Shown: positions 1 to 9,618, counted from the stretch's first letter. The stretch is 35,506 nucleotides of DNA from Burkholderiales bacterium (GCA_020852555.1 JADZAQ010000090.1:1-35506); one strand, 5' to 3'. The notes: a model not told the origin generated them from the letters alone. Program-made: numbers and translations.

Positions 1-84
1 GAGGAGCGCGGCATGCAGATCGGGGCGCGCGGCGAGGGCGCGAGTGAAGAGCCCTGCTGCGCGGGTGAACTCTCCCACCTGCAC
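1..84 (-). CDS. Possible 5' end of an unidentified gene (TPR-like), cut by the window edge
   Basis: Reading the minus strand after the HipA stop, an open frame from a GTG at 84 (or 78) runs off the left edge. It translates roughly as VQVGEFTRAAGLFTRALAAR and continues with PDLHAALL. The spacing of small, aromatic and Ala-Leu positions resembles the start of a tetratricopeptide repeat, and most third positions are G or C, as in coding sequence here. No convincing ribosome binding site is visible and only about 28 codons are present. It could equally be non-coding sequence after hipA. The function is unknown. Confidence 0.28.
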   Translation of the reverse strand, partial: MQVGEFTRAAGLFTRALAARPDLHAALL

Positions 85-105
85 GCATGCCTGAGCGAAC
101 CGCGA

Positions 106-1350
106 TCATGCACCGCGCGGCCCCGCCCCCGCCAGCAACCGCACGCGCCGTCCGATGTCGGACCCGATCTCGTCGATGTTCGTCTTCGGCACCCGACGTG
201 ATTTCGCGACGGCCGGGAACGTGGCCACGCCGGCAACGACCGCATCGAGGATGGACGCGGCATCGCGCACGTCCCAGCGCGCTGCGATCGCCAGCAATTC
301 TGCGCGGGTCGGCGCGGCCCGCCCGTACTCGAATGCGAGGCAATGCTCGCGACGTTCGCCGACATCGGGAAGCAGATCGAAAGCCTCGCTCAACCGATAG
401 CCGGCGTCGTCGTGAACCATCCAGAAGTTCTTGAGATGGTCATCGGTATTGCCGAACGCGGCGTTGAACGCCATCCAGCGGAACATCCGAGCGACGTCCT
501 CCCGTGGCTGCGCGGAGGCGCGGCGTACGGCTTCGGCGAGTTCGGTGTACGACAATGCGTAGATCCCCGGGCGCTCCTTGCACAGCGTACGCAGCGAGAT
601 CATGTGGCGGCGGCCGCCCGCGGGCGTCACGTCGAAGCGGCGTACGAGCAGCGCGCGCCGTCGCGCCGTGCCGAGGGTGGCCAGGCGATGCCCGGGCACG
701 GGCAGTCCCGCCCGCGCGGCGAGGTCGAGACCGGTGGTCTCGAGGCCGACGACATCGAAGCGCCCATCGCGGCGCGAGCTCGGCAACTTGGCAATCCACT
801 CGCCACCTCGGTCACGGACGAGTACCTTGGGGCGTGCGCCACCCGGGGAACTGCCCGCCGCGAACAGTGCCTGCAACGCGTCAGCGTCCACGCCCAGCCC
901 GGCCTCGAACCGTTCGGCAGCAACGGCAAGGCGACCGAGACTCGTTCGCGCACCCGAAAGCGGCATCCGGTTGGATCGGGACGATTCCGAGAATGAGAGT
1001 GCACCGAGGCCCAGCCCGTGCTCCGCCATCACCTTCAGCAGGTACGGCGCCCCCTGCTGGCGATGCGGCAGGCGGCGTGCACGAACGATGAGCTCGCGCC
1101 CCCAGTCGTCGGGCAGCGCATCGTCGAAAATCGCCAGCGGCGGCTCGAACTGGCGTGCGCGAAAGCGCCCCGCACCGAGTGGCAGCGACAGCGGGTCGAG
1201 AGGGAAACGATCGGGATCACGCAGCCAGCCTTCGTCATACGCGAACTCGCTTTCGAACCTGCCAGCCTCGTCGGGCTCGCTGCACGCGAGCGTACCCACG
1301 GCGAGCGTGCGGCCGTCGGGCAACGTGACCCAAACCGGCAGGACAATCAA
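106..1350 (-). CDS. hipA: HipA-type serine/threonine kinase toxin
   Basis: HipA toxins phosphorylate a translation target (glutamyl-tRNA synthetase in E. coli) and cause dormancy; the cognate HipB neutralises them. I chose the TTG start at 1350: it lies in a TTGA overlap with the antitoxin stop and has GGAGG five bases upstream. That gives 414 residues, close to the usual ~440. An open frame extends 39 codons upstream but overlaps the antitoxin gene and reads as Arg/Ala-rich shadow. Seen in this numbering: the phosphate-binding loop GSSPGGARPK (about 166-175), the catalytic block GNTDDHLKN (about 300-308, likely catalytic Asp303), and the Mg-binding EAFDLLPD (about 322-329). All kinase motifs look intact. 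The target cannot be told from sequence. Confidence 0.88.
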   Translation of the reverse strand: MIVLPVWVTLPDGRTLAVGTLACSEPDEAGRFESEFAYDEGWLRDPDRFPLDPLSLPLGAGRFRARQFEPPLAIFDDALPDDWGRELIVRARRLPHRQQGAPYLLKVMAEHGLGLGALSFSESSRSNRMPLSGARTSLGRLAVAAERFEAGLGVDADALQALFAAGSSPGGARPKVLVRDRGGEWIAKLPSSRRDGRFDVVGLETTGLDLAARAGLPVPGHRLATLGTARRRALLVRRFDVTPAGGRRHMISLRTLCKERPGIYALSYTELAEAVRRASAQPREDVARMFRWMAFNAAFGNTDDHLKNFWMVHDDAGYRLSEAFDLLPDVGERREHCLAFEYGRAAPTRAELLAIAARWDVRDAASILDAVVAGVATFPAVAKSRRVPKTNIDEIGSDIGRRVRLLAGAGPRGA

Positions 1351-1652
1351 ACGCGCCTCCGGCTGGCGCGCTGGCGTCGCGGCTGCTGCTCGAGTCGTGC
1401 GCGGTCGAGCAGCGAGAGCGACGGCGCGAGCACCGACGAGAGCTCGTGCAAGCGATCGAGCGCCCACAGCGCGTTGGCCCAGTGCTTGATGGCAACGGTG
1501 TCGGCACCCTGCTCCATGGCGCGTAGCGTCGGCACCGAGACACCGATGCGCTCGGCGAACACGCGCATCGGCTCGTCGCGTTCGATGCGCGCCTCGCGCA
1601 GGCGGCGGCCGAGGGAGGCGAGCGCGTCGGAAGATGCAGTGATGGAAATCAT
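1347..1652 (-). CDS. hipB: HipB-like XRE-family antitoxin and autorepressor
   Basis: A 101-residue protein with an N-terminal Cro/C1-type helix-turn-helix. The segment around residues 13-50 (LGRRLREARIERDEPMRVFA, then ERIGVSVPTLRAMEQG) has the usual pattern, with recognition helix near SVPTLRAME. The C-terminus is Arg-rich. HipB proteins bind HipA and repress their own promoter. The stop overlaps the hipA TTG start by four bases, so translation is probably coupled. The ATG at 1652 lies inside a perfect 14-base palindrome (1645-1658) and only about ten bases after the predicted transcription start, so the mRNA is nearly leaderless. The call rests on both domain and context. Confidence 0.85.
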   Translation of the reverse strand: MISITASSDALASLGRRLREARIERDEPMRVFAERIGVSVPTLRAMEQGADTVAIKHWANALWALDRLHELSSVLAPSLSLLDRARLEQQPRRQRASRRRV

Positions 1653-1700
1653 GATTTCTCTAGGCGGCCATTATAGGCCTCTTTAGAAACCATAGTTTCT
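1645..1700 (-). promoter_or_regulatory. hipBA promoter with twin palindromic operators
   Basis: A perfect -10 hexamer TATAAT lies at 1675-1670 on the minus strand; no good -35 is evident. It sits between two related palindromes: GAAATCATGATTTC (1645-1658, perfect, covering the hipB start codon) and AGAAACCATAGTTTCT (1685-1700, six-base arms, four-base spacer). Aligned over 16 bases they share nGAAAyCATrrTTTCT. Their centres are 41 bases apart, about four helical turns. This fits a HipB dimer pair repressing its own promoter, as known for E. coli hipBA. The local sequence is AT-richer than its surroundings. Confidence 0.7.
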
Positions 1701-1752
1701 GTTCTGTAGGTCGAAATCCTCCGGCCGCGTGTGCCGGGCCGCCGCCCCGACG

Positions 1753-1777
1753 CCTCCCGCGCGCGGTGTCCGGGAGG
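1753..1777 (-). terminator. Hairpin just after the Fic gene, possible terminator
   Basis: CCTCCCG (1753-1759) and CGGGAGG (1771-1777) form a perfect seven-pair stem with an 11-base loop. It starts five bases beyond the Fic stop codon. No U-run follows on the minus strand, so intrinsic termination is not assured. Confidence 0.35.
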
Positions 1778-1781
1778 GCTC

Positions 1782-3113
1782 CTATGCCCCCTTCTCGGGG
1801 AACAACCCGGGCATCCAGCGGCTGGCAAGTGACGCCGGAAAGGCGAGGCGCAACGGTGCCCGCGTGCTGGCGGACGTGATCGCGCCGATGTCGATCAAGG
1901 CCGCAACCACCCGACGCGCGCTGCGTTCGCTGGCATCGACGATGGCGGCGGTGTCGGCGCGCAGCACCTCCCCGCGGTGGAGAATCGCATCGAGAATACG
2001 CTGCGACTTCGGCGGCAATCGCGAAAGACGCACCTCCTCGTCAGCCCAGATCAGGATGCGCATGCGCAGTTCGCGTGGCCGCATGAGGGATTCCATGAAA
2101 GAGACCTGGTCGAGGCAGGTGGCAAGGAAGTAGCGCGTGAACTCGGCGAGACTCTCTTCACTCAGGTTTCCGCGTCCATCGAGATCGTTGCGACGCGTGA
2201 GGTCGCATCGGGCGAGATGCTCTTTGTACGTGTCCGCGCTACGCGCGAGCCCGCGCGCCACCGACCATAGCGAACCCGTATCCAACGCCTCGCGCAGCGT
2301 CGCGTGCGACAGCAACCGCGCAACGCGGCCATTCCCGTCGACGAAGGGGTGGATCCACAGCAGACGGTGATGTGCTGCCGCTGCAGCCAGGATGGACTCG
2401 GTCTTGCCGAGGGAACCATAGACGGTTGCATAGCGCTGGAGGAAGCGCGGCACGGCAAGCGGGCTGATCGCGACGTGCGCGCCAACCTTGACGTCACGGT
2501 CTCGCAACGCACCGGGAATCACCTTGACGCGTTGCCTCGTCGCAGGATTCTCGACCCGAAGGAGGTCATCGGGGAGAAGCGCGCAAAACCGGCGATGGAT
2601 CTCGCGGATGGCGTCCACGCTCACCGTGCGGCCGGTGAGCGTGTCGCCGTCGATCCACTGCTGGACGGCGATGTGCGCCTTGGCTTCGAGTTGGAGGCTG
2701 CGCTGTCGAGCGTCGACGCTGTAGTCGTTCCGGAGCGCGCGCTCGATGTCCACAGGATGCGTGTCATGCCCCTCGATCAGGTTGCTGTAATAGCAATTCA
2801 TCGCGCGCACAAGGTCGGCGAGCGGAGTCAGCAGAGCCGCGGGGAGAGAATGCCGCAAGCCGGCGCTCGCTTGTGCCAGTTCGAGAACGAGGTCGGTCAA
2901 CGGCGTGCGATGGCGCGACTCCTGACCGATCAGCAGTGGCTCCATCCGGGACGTGGGCTCGCCGCGATCCTCCGCTGCATCGCTGTCCGGGGTCCTGGCC
3001 GGGTTCTTGGCCGGGCGCGCGACCGGCTTCCCGGGCGGTCTCGTGGCCGCCGATTTGGCCGGATGGGTGGCCCGTTCGGTGGCCGGTTGCTCGGGATGCG
3101 GATGACGGGCCAT
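1782..3113 (-). CDS. Fic-domain AMP-transferase with built-in inhibitory helix
   Basis: Fic enzymes usually transfer AMP from ATP to a hydroxyl of a target protein. The catalytic motif HPFVDGNGR is at residues 255-263 and is intact, with the catalytic His. Upstream, SNLIEG at 110-115 matches the (S/T)xxxE(G/N) inhibitory motif whose Glu blocks ATP binding. Its place N-terminal to the Fic core makes this a class II, self-inhibited enzyme. Residues from about 365 on (RILDAILHRGEVLRADTAAI and after) look like a winged helix, common in this subfamily. The first ~50 residues are Pro/Ala/Arg-rich and disordered. M57 (2945) is an alternative start; neither start has a clear ribosome binding site. 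The gene lies upstream of hipBA on the same strand. The target is unknown. Confidence 0.88.
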   Translation of the reverse strand: MARHPHPEQPATERATHPAKSAATRPPGKPVARPAKNPARTPDSDAAEDRGEPTSRMEPLLIGQESRHRTPLTDLVLELAQASAGLRHSLPAALLTPLADLVRAMNCYYSNLIEGHDTHPVDIERALRNDYSVDARQRSLQLEAKAHIAVQQWIDGDTLTGRTVSVDAIREIHRRFCALLPDDLLRVENPATRQRVKVIPGALRDRDVKVGAHVAISPLAVPRFLQRYATVYGSLGKTESILAAAAAHHRLLWIHPFVDGNGRVARLLSHATLREALDTGSLWSVARGLARSADTYKEHLARCDLTRRNDLDGRGNLSEESLAEFTRYFLATCLDQVSFMESLMRPRELRMRILIWADEEVRLSRLPPKSQRILDAILHRGEVLRADTAAIVDASERSARRVVAALIDIGAITSASTRAPLRLAFPASLASRWMPGLFPEKGA

Positions 3114-3210
3114 ACGCCATGTTACATCAAGGCGTTAGGCGCGAAGCAACATCGCGGCAAAGGCCCCGAATGGCCGCTTCGTTGGCCGGATTCCGGGCAA
3201 GCCGACAGTG

Positions 3211-3232
3211 GCGCGGCGGGCGCCCGCCGCGC
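3211..3232 (-). terminator. GC-only palindrome after sucD, candidate terminator
   Basis: A perfect 22-base palindrome of G and C only, centred on GGGCGCCC, lies 15 bases past the sucD stop. It would form a very stable hairpin in the sucCD transcript. There is no U-tract, so it may act as a 3'-end stabiliser or with Rho. Confidence 0.4.
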
Positions 3233-3246
3233 CCGCCGGGGCGACG

Positions 3247-4122
3247 CTACAGCACCGACTTCAGGAGCTTGCCCATCTCCGCGGGATTCTTGGTGACCTT
3301 GATGCCCGAGGCCTCCATCACGTCGAGCTTCTCCTGCGCGGTGCCCTTGCCGCCGGAAATGATGGCACCCGCGTGACCCATGCGCTTGCCGGGCGGCGCG
3401 GTGACGCCGGCGATGAAGCCGACCACGGGCTTTTTCATGTGCTCCTTGGCCCACAGCGCCGCGGTCTCCTCGTCGCTGCCGCCGATCTCGCCGATCATGA
3501 TCACGGCGTCGGTATCGGGATCGTCGTTGAAGAGCTTGAGGATGTCGATGTGCTTCAAGCCGTTGACGGGATCGCCGCCGATGCCGACCGCGGTCGATTG
3601 TCCTAGCCCGAGTTCAGTCAACTGACCCACCGCCTCGTAGGTCAGCGTGCCCGAGCGCGAGACGACGCCGATGCGGCCCTTCTTGTGGATGTGGCCGGGC
3701 ATGATGCCGATCTTGATCTCGTCGGGGGTGATGACACCGGGGCAATTGGGGCCCAGGAGCAGCGTCTTCTTGCCCTGCATGCGGTAGCGCGTATTGATCA
3801 TGTCGCGCACCGGGATGCCCTCGGTGATGCACACCACGAGATCGAGTCCGGCGTCGACCGCCTCGTCGATGGCGGCGGCCGCGAACGGCGGCGGCACGTA
3901 GATCACGCTCACCGTGGCGCCGGTGGCCTGCTTCGCCTCCTTCACCGTGGCGTAGATCGGGATGCCCTCGAAATCCTCACCCGCTTTCTTGGGATTGACG
4001 CCGGCGACGAAGCAGTTCTTGCCGTTGGCGTATTCGCGGCACATCCGCGTGTGGAACTGGCCGGTCTTGCCGGTGATCCCCTGCGTGATGACCTTGCTGT
4101 TCTTGTTGACCAGGATGCTCAT
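3247..4122 (-). CDS. sucD: Succinyl-CoA synthetase (ADP-forming) alpha subunit
   Basis: With SucC it converts succinyl-CoA to succinate while making ATP or GTP in the TCA cycle (cytosolic). The protein has 291 residues from the ATG at 4122; GGGGAG precedes it, and residues from there read [10 protein letters not shown], the family's normal N-terminus. An upstream in-frame ATG at 4146 is not supported. Seen: the CoA-binding Rossmann start ([15 protein letters not shown]), [28 protein letters not shown], and the phosphohistidine loop [13 protein letters not shown] with the active-site His at about 250. Length and all motifs match the family. It lies 70 bases after sucC with a hairpin between them. 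Confidence 0.97.
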   Translation of the reverse strand: MSILVNKNSKVITQGITGKTGQFHTRMCREYANGKNCFVAGVNPKKAGEDFEGIPIYATVKEAKQATGATVSVIYVPPPFAAAAIDEAVDAGLDLVVCITEGIPVRDMINTRYRMQGKKTLLLGPNCPGVITPDEIKIGIMPGHIHKKGRIGVVSRSGTLTYEAVGQLTELGLGQSTAVGIGGDPVNGLKHIDILKLFNDDPDTDAVIMIGEIGGSDEETAALWAKEHMKKPVVGFIAGVTAPPGKRMGHAGAIISGGKGTAQEKLDVMEASGIKVTKNPAEMGKLLKSVL

Positions 4123-4155
4123 GGGTGCTCCCCAGAAATTCCACAAAGAGGCGCA

Positions 4156-4192
4156 GAGACGCCGAGGCGAGCTTGCTCCGTGTCTCGGCGTC

Positions 4193-4194
<2 letters not shown>
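4156..4194 (-). repeat. Perfect 11-bp inverted repeat between sucC and sucD
   Basis: GAGACGCCGAG (4156-4166) is mirrored by CTCGGCGTCTC (4184-4194), with a 17-base loop. The right arm overlaps the sucC stop codon (4195-4193). The flanking word AAAGAGGCGCAGAGACGCCG looks like the GCAGAG-type intergenic repeats seen in several environmental bacteria, from memory and unverified. In the mRNA it forms a stable hairpin that could set the sucC:sucD ratio or protect a processed end. Only one copy is in this window. Confidence 0.65.
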
Positions 4195-5367
<1,173 letters not shown>

Positions 5368-5371
<4 letters not shown>

Positions 5372-5958
5372 GAACGTTCCTCCTCGGTGACGCGGGAATC
5401 GGTGGCAACCGGCGTGCCGCCCCGGTACCACTGCGGATAGTGGCGACGCACGTTGTCGCTGGTGGTCGCAAGCGCGTGACAGCGGTCGAGCTGGAAGGGC
5501 TTGCCCGGGCCCGAGTCTTCCCGGCGCAGGCCGGCGAAGGTCTGGATCGCCGCGGTGGGCAGGTACGAGAGCATCTCGGTGAGATGCGTGCAGCCCTTCG
5601 CGCCGCCCAGCACGTCGTGCACGCGCTTGCGGAAACCGTCGACCAGATTCGCCCCGACGAGCTTGCGGTACGCCGGCGCGATGGTGTGGCACACGCCGGG
5701 ATAGGGCGCGCTGTCGGTCGCCGCCTCGATCGCGTGGATCACGAAGTTGCGATCGATCGTCGCACGGATCCACATGTCGTGCACCGGGGCACCCGCCGGA
5801 CGCACGCCGGTGAGCAGCGTGAAATCGTGGTCCTTGGCGTCAATGAGGTGCGCCTCGATGTCGAAGAGCCCGTCGGCGCGCGCGAAGCCGTCGAACGTCA
5901 CCGTCCGCCGATGCAGGCGCTCGCGCGGTACGGTGGACAGGGGTAATGGATGCGACAC
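5368..5958 (-). CDS. DUF2889 protein, first gene of the sucCD operon
   Basis: A 196-residue protein of the DUF2889 family, with no signal peptide or membrane segment. Seen: the N-terminal [20 protein letters not shown], the middle [31 protein letters not shown], and CTHLTEML (a Cys-Thr-His motif). This layout fits the family as I know it; its biochemical role is not established. It starts with GTG at 5958 without a clear ribosome binding site. Its TGA overlaps the sucC GTG by four bases, which implies one transcript and translational coupling. The tail TEEERS is encoded over the sucC Shine-Dalgarno region. The family name is fairly sure; the function is unknown. Confidence 0.85.
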
Positions 5959-6046
5959 GGTGGGTGCTCGCTCGGGTCTTGGTGGAAGACCGCTCCCGCG
6001 CGGACCCGCGTGGTCGACGGCTGGCTAGAATGGCGACAACGGGCCG

Positions 6047-6076
6047 ATTTTACGATGCGGCGCACAAGACCCGCAA
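6047..6076 (-). promoter_or_regulatory. Candidate sigma-70 promoter for DUF2889-sucC-sucD
   Basis: On the minus strand TTGCGG (6076-6071) is followed, after 18 bases, by TAAAAT (6052-6047). The -10 matches five of six consensus positions, the -35 three. The predicted start leaves a leader of about 80 bases before the GTG at 5958. The element overlaps the leader of the divergent glpK gene. On the other strand TAGAAT at 6026-6031 is a possible glpK -10 without a good -35. Confidence 0.5.
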
Positions 6077-6089
6077 CCGGAGCCGAATG

Positions 6090-7571
6090 ATGCCGTCTTA
6101 CGTCCTCTCCCTCGACCAGGGCACCACCAGCTCGCGCGCGATCATCTTTGCGGCGGATGGCACCATCCGCGCGCAGGCGCAACGCGAGTTCCGGCAGATC
6201 TTCCCGCAGCCGGGCTGGGTCGAGCACGACGCCACCGAGATCTGGGCGACGCAGTCCGGCGTCCTGCACGAGGCGCTTGCGAAAGCCCGCATTCCGGCGA
6301 CGGCGATCGTGGCGCTCGGCATCACCAACCAGCGCGAGACGACGCTGCTGTGGGAGCGCGCCACCGGCAAGCCGATCGCCAATGCGATCGTCTGGCAGGA
6401 CCGGCGCACGGCGGACCTCTGCGAAGCGCTGCGCGCGCAGGGCCACGCCGCGACGTTGGCGCGCAAGACCGGACTCGTGCTCGATGCGTACTTCTCCGGC
6501 ACCAAGCTCAAGTGGCTGCTCGATCACATCCCCGGAGCGCGGGCGCGCGCCGAACGCGGCGAGCTCGCCTTCGGCACGGTCGATTCGTGGCTCGTCTGGA
6601 ACCTGACCGGCGGCAAGGTGCACTGCACCGATGCGAGCAATGCGAGCCGCACGCTCCTCTTCGACATCCACAGCGGCGCGTGGGACGACGAGTTGCTGCA
6701 CCTTCTCGACGTGCCGCGCGCGGTGCTGCCGCGGGTCGTCGCCTCGTCGGGGGTCGTCGGCGAGACGATGCTCGATGGTCATGCGGTGCCGATCGCCGGC
6801 ATCGCCGGCGACCAGCAGGCGGCGCTCTTCGGGCAAGCCTGCACCACGCCGGGGCTCGCCAAGAACACCTACGGCACCGGCTGCTTCCTGCTGCTCAACA
6901 CCGGATGCGAGGCGGTGGCCTCGCGCAATCATCTCGTCACGACCGTCGCCTGGCAACGCGATGGCCGGCTCGATTACGCGCTGGAAGGCAGCGTCTTCAT
7001 CGCCGGCGCGGTCGTGCAGTGGCTGCGCGACGGCCTGCAGATCATCCGTCACGCCCGCGAGATCGAGGCGCTCGCCACGAGCGTTCCCGACAACGGCGGC
7101 GTCTACCTCGTGCCGGCCTTCGCGGGCTTGGGTGCGCCGCACTGGGATCCGCACGCGCGCGGCGGCATCTTCGGCCTGACGCGCGGGGCGACGCGCGGCC
7201 ACATCGCGCGCGCCGCGCTCGAATCGATCGCCTTCCAGAGTGACGAAGTACTGGCGGCGATGCAGCGCGACGCCGGCCTCTCGCTCGCCGAATTGCGCGT
7301 CGACGGCGGCGCCGCCGCCAACGACCTCCTCATGCAGTTCCAGGCCGATCTCCTCGGTGTGCCAGTGGTGCGACCGAAGGTCCTCGAGACGACCGCGCTC
7401 GGCGCCGCTTACCTCGCGGGACTCGCGGTCGGCTTCTGGAAGAACGACGACGAGGTCGCCCGCAACTGGCAGGTCGACCGGCGCTTCACGCCGGCGATGC
7501 CGCGCGAGCGCGCCGCTGCGCTGCGCGGCGAATGGGCGCGCGCGGTCGAGCGGGTGAAGAGCGGGGGGTGA
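6090..7571 (+). CDS. glpK: Glycerol kinase
   Basis: Phosphorylates glycerol to sn-glycerol 3-phosphate with ATP in the cytosol (FGGY carbohydrate kinase family). Two adjacent ATGs (6087 and 6090) follow GGAG at 6079-6082; 6090 has the better spacing and gives [11 protein letters not shown], 493 residues against 502 in E. coli. The open frame extends to 5946 but has no family sequence there. Seen: the phosphate loop [40 protein letters not shown], the [15 protein letters not shown] block, [22 protein letters not shown], and [12 protein letters not shown] with [13 protein letters not shown] at the adenine site. No glpF or glpD lies nearby. It ends seven bases from the convergent antitoxin gene. 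Confidence 0.96.
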   Translation: MPSYVLSLDQGTTSSRAIIFAADGTIRAQAQREFRQIFPQPGWVEHDATEIWATQSGVLHEALAKARIPATAIVALGITNQRETTLLWERATGKPIANAIVWQDRRTADLCEALRAQGHAATLARKTGLVLDAYFSGTKLKWLLDHIPGARARAERGELAFGTVDSWLVWNLTGGKVHCTDASNASRTLLFDIHSGAWDDELLHLLDVPRAVLPRVVASSGVVGETMLDGHAVPIAGIAGDQQAALFGQACTTPGLAKNTYGTGCFLLLNTGCEAVASRNHLVTTVAWQRDGRLDYALEGSVFIAGAVVQWLRDGLQIIRHAREIEALATSVPDNGGVYLVPAFAGLGAPHWDPHARGGIFGLTRGATRGHIARAALESIAFQSDEVLAAMQRDAGLSLAELRVDGGAAANDLLMQFQADLLGVPVVRPKVLETTALGAAYLAGLAVGFWKNDDEVARNWQVDRRFTPAMPRERAAALRGEWARAVERVKSGG

Positions 7572-7578
7572 GGCAACG

Positions 7579-7923
7579 TCAACGAGAGACACTCGCGCGG
7601 CCGCCCTTCGTGCCACGACCGCTTGGCTCAGACCCGCCAGGCGCCTTCACGCGATCCCTGCGCTCCACCAGTCGTCCCGATATGAACTTGTGGAGGACGC
7701 TCGCGATCAGCGTCTGATAGGGGACTCCTTCTTCCAAGGCACGCGCCTGGATGCCGAGCAGATCGCTCGTGGACAGCCGGATATTCACACGGCGATCCTT
7801 GATGGAGGTGGCTCGCGCGGCCGCCCGAAGCTTGCCGAGCTCCGTCTTCGTGGCTACGGACTTGAGCTTGCCTGCCTCGTACGCAGCGAGCACATCCTTC
7901 TCGTAGCGCGCGTCAGTCGACAT
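7579..7923 (-). CDS. CopG-type ribbon-helix-helix antitoxin
   Basis: A 114-residue protein from the ATG at 7923; AGGTGG and GGGAAG lie just upstream. A GTG at 7932 is a possible earlier start. The centre, DRRVNIRLSTSDLLGIQARA followed by LEEGVPYQTLIASVLHKFI, has the beta strand, helix and G-x-x-YQTLI helix of CopG/RHH antitoxins that pair with BrnT-like toxins. The N-terminal part (YEKDVLAAYEAGKLKSV) is also typical of that group. The C-terminus is a basic, Gly/Arg-rich tail. It follows the toxin gene with an 11-base overlap; toxin-first order is the rule for BrnTA. It likely neutralises the toxin and represses the pair. Confidence 0.8.
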   Translation of the reverse strand: MSTDARYEKDVLAAYEAGKLKSVATKTELGKLRAAARATSIKDRRVNIRLSTSDLLGIQARALEEGVPYQTLIASVLHKFISGRLVERRDRVKAPGGSEPSGRGTKGGRASVSR

Positions 7924-8203
7924 TCTTCCCACCTCGCTTCAGATAATCACGTGTGGCCTTTCGGCTCGGGATGACGGTCTTGAGATAGTAATGATCGGCT
8001 TCCTCGACAAAAGGGACGAGATAGGCGTATCCATCCCAACAGACAACCATGATCCGCTGATTCGGATATTTCTCCTGGTTCGGATGACCGAGGATGTCGA
8101 CGAGACCGCCGGACTCGATGCCGACCACGACTTGCTCGAAACTCACGCCTCGCTGGACCAGCAGATCAGCGTTCTTCTGGATCGACCAGCGAAATGGCTT
8201 CAC
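7913..8203 (-). CDS. BrnT-like toxin of a type II toxin-antitoxin pair
   Basis: A 96-residue protein starting with GTG at 8203 (only a weak GGTAGA upstream). The reading FRWSIQKNADLLVQRGVSFE resembles the BrnT opening (W/D..KN..L....GVSFE). It continues with DILGHPNQEKYPNQRIMVV, AYLVPFVEE and the ending YLKTVIPSRKATRDYL, which characterises the COG2929-like branch. BrnT proteins are RelE-fold ribonucleases that inhibit translation; no catalytic residue can be assigned here with certainty. The gene overlaps its antitoxin by 11 bases and is divergent from the MFS gene, with 85 bases between them for both promoters. Confidence 0.75.
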   Translation of the reverse strand: MKPFRWSIQKNADLLVQRGVSFEQVVVGIESGGLVDILGHPNQEKYPNQRIMVVCWDGYAYLVPFVEEADHYYLKTVIPSRKATRDYLKRGGKNVD

Positions 8204-8288
8204 ACGGGCATTCTACCGAAATGTGTGCCGTTTGTCATCAATCGATGGTCGCTGCGGCTGCGCGTTGCGATGTTACGATTCTCCGCCC

Positions 8289-9500
8289 ATGAGCCCCCGC
8301 AGCGCCGACTGGCGTACCCCCACCGCGGTGCTCGTCGCCGCCTCGATCATCCTCTCGCTGTCGATGGGGATCCGGCACGGCTTCGGGCTCTTCCTGCAGC
8401 CGGTATCGAGCGAACTGGGCTGGGGCCGCGAGACGTTCGCGCTGGCGCTCGCGGTGCAGAACCTCACCTGGGGCGCGACGCAACCCTTCACCGGCATGAT
8501 CGCCGACCGGTTCGGCTCGGCACGCGTGCTCGTCGCGGGTGCGGTCCTCTATGTGATCGGCCTCACGACGATGTCGGTGTCGACGTCGCCGTGGCTCTTC
8601 ATCCTGACCGCGGGTGTGCTGATCGGCGCCGGCCAGTCGGGGGTGACGTACAGCGTGGTCTCCGGCGTGCTCGGCCGCAAGTATCCGCCGGAGAAGCACA
8701 GCATGGTGCTCGGCATCTCGGCCGCGGCAGGATCGTTCGGCCAGTTCGCGATGCTGCCGCTCACCCAGTGGCTGCTCTCGCACGTCGGCTGGCACGCCAC
8801 GCTCTACGCGCTGGCCGCGGTGGCGCTCGCCGTCGTGCCGCTCGCCGCGGTCCTCGTCGAGCGCCGCGGCGCGGTGAGCCATGCCTTGCAGCAATCGGCG
8901 GGTCAGGCGATCCGCGAGGCGTTCGGGCACCGTCCCTACGTGCTGCTCACCGTCGGCTACTTCGTCTGCGGCTTCCAGGTGGTGTTCGTGGGCGTCCACC
9001 TGCCGGCGTATCTCGCCGACCACGGATTCGCACCGCACGTGGCGGTGACGGCATTGGCGCTCGTCGGGCTCTTCAACATCGTCGGCACCTACACGGCGGG
9101 CTGGCTCGGCAGCCGCTTCGCCAAGCCCTACCTCCTCTCGGGCATCTACTTCGGGCGCACGCTCGTCTTCGCGCTCTTCTTCTTCCTGCCGCTGTCGCCG
9201 CTGACGGTGTATCTCTTCGCGATCACATTGGGCCTTTTGTGGCTGTCGACCGTGCCGCTCACCAACTCGCTCGTGGGACAGATCTTCGGGGTGCGCTACA
9301 TGGCGATGCTGACCGGCTTCACGTTCTTCTCGCACCAGGTGGGAAGCTTCCTCGGCGCGTGGCTCGGCGGCAAGCTCTACGACAGCACGGGCAGCTACGA
9401 CGTGGTGTGGTACCTCGCGATGGCGCTGGGAATCGTCGCCGGCCTGCTCAACCTGCCGATCGACGACCGCGCGATCAAGCGGCCGGCGCTGGCGGCGTAA
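8289..9500 (+). CDS. MFS transporter, substrate unknown
   Basis: A 403-residue inner-membrane protein of the major facilitator superfamily with about twelve hydrophobic segments. The start is the ATG at 8289 (MSPRSADWRTPTAVLVAASI); no strong ribosome binding site precedes it. Seen: the first helix IILSLSMGIRHGFGLF and the motif A loop GMIADRFGSARVLV between helices 2 and 3. The sequence GIRHGFGLFLQPVSSELGWG is characteristic of the monocarboxylate-transporter-like group common in betaproteobacteria, often annotated as YbfB/oxalate:formate-like. The substrate cannot be told. It stands alone, 118 bases before phaA. The second half is less conserved, as usual. Confidence 0.88.
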   Translation: MSPRSADWRTPTAVLVAASIILSLSMGIRHGFGLFLQPVSSELGWGRETFALALAVQNLTWGATQPFTGMIADRFGSARVLVAGAVLYVIGLTTMSVSTSPWLFILTAGVLIGAGQSGVTYSVVSGVLGRKYPPEKHSMVLGISAAAGSFGQFAMLPLTQWLLSHVGWHATLYALAAVALAVVPLAAVLVERRGAVSHALQQSAGQAIREAFGHRPYVLLTVGYFVCGFQVVFVGVHLPAYLADHGFAPHVAVTALALVGLFNIVGTYTAGWLGSRFAKPYLLSGIYFGRTLVFALFFFLPLSPLTVYLFAITLGLLWLSTVPLTNSLVGQIFGVRYMAMLTGFTFFSHQVGSFLGAWLGGKLYDSTGSYDVVWYLAMALGIVAGLLNLPIDDRAIKRPALAA

Positions 9501-9618
9501 GGCGCCGCCGGCACCACGCGCCGCGACGCAACTGCCGCGCGCGGCCGGGCAGGTGCGCTACCATTCCCGGGGTAGCGGCCGCCGACGCGGCACGCGTTCA
9601 ACGAAGGAGTGAATTTCC

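Noticed and set aside
1351-1467. Upstream extension of the HipA frame to an ATG at 1467
   Set aside because: The extra 39 residues are Arg/Ala-rich and overlap the antitoxin gene, while the TTG at 1350 has GGAGG and a stop/start overlap.
578-1489. 303-codon plus-strand frame opposite hipA
   Set aside because: Arg/Ser-rich shadow without domains; the HipA reading has every kinase motif.
5898-7616. 572-codon minus-strand frame opposite glpK
   Set aside because: A shadow of glycerol kinase; the plus-strand frame has all family motifs.
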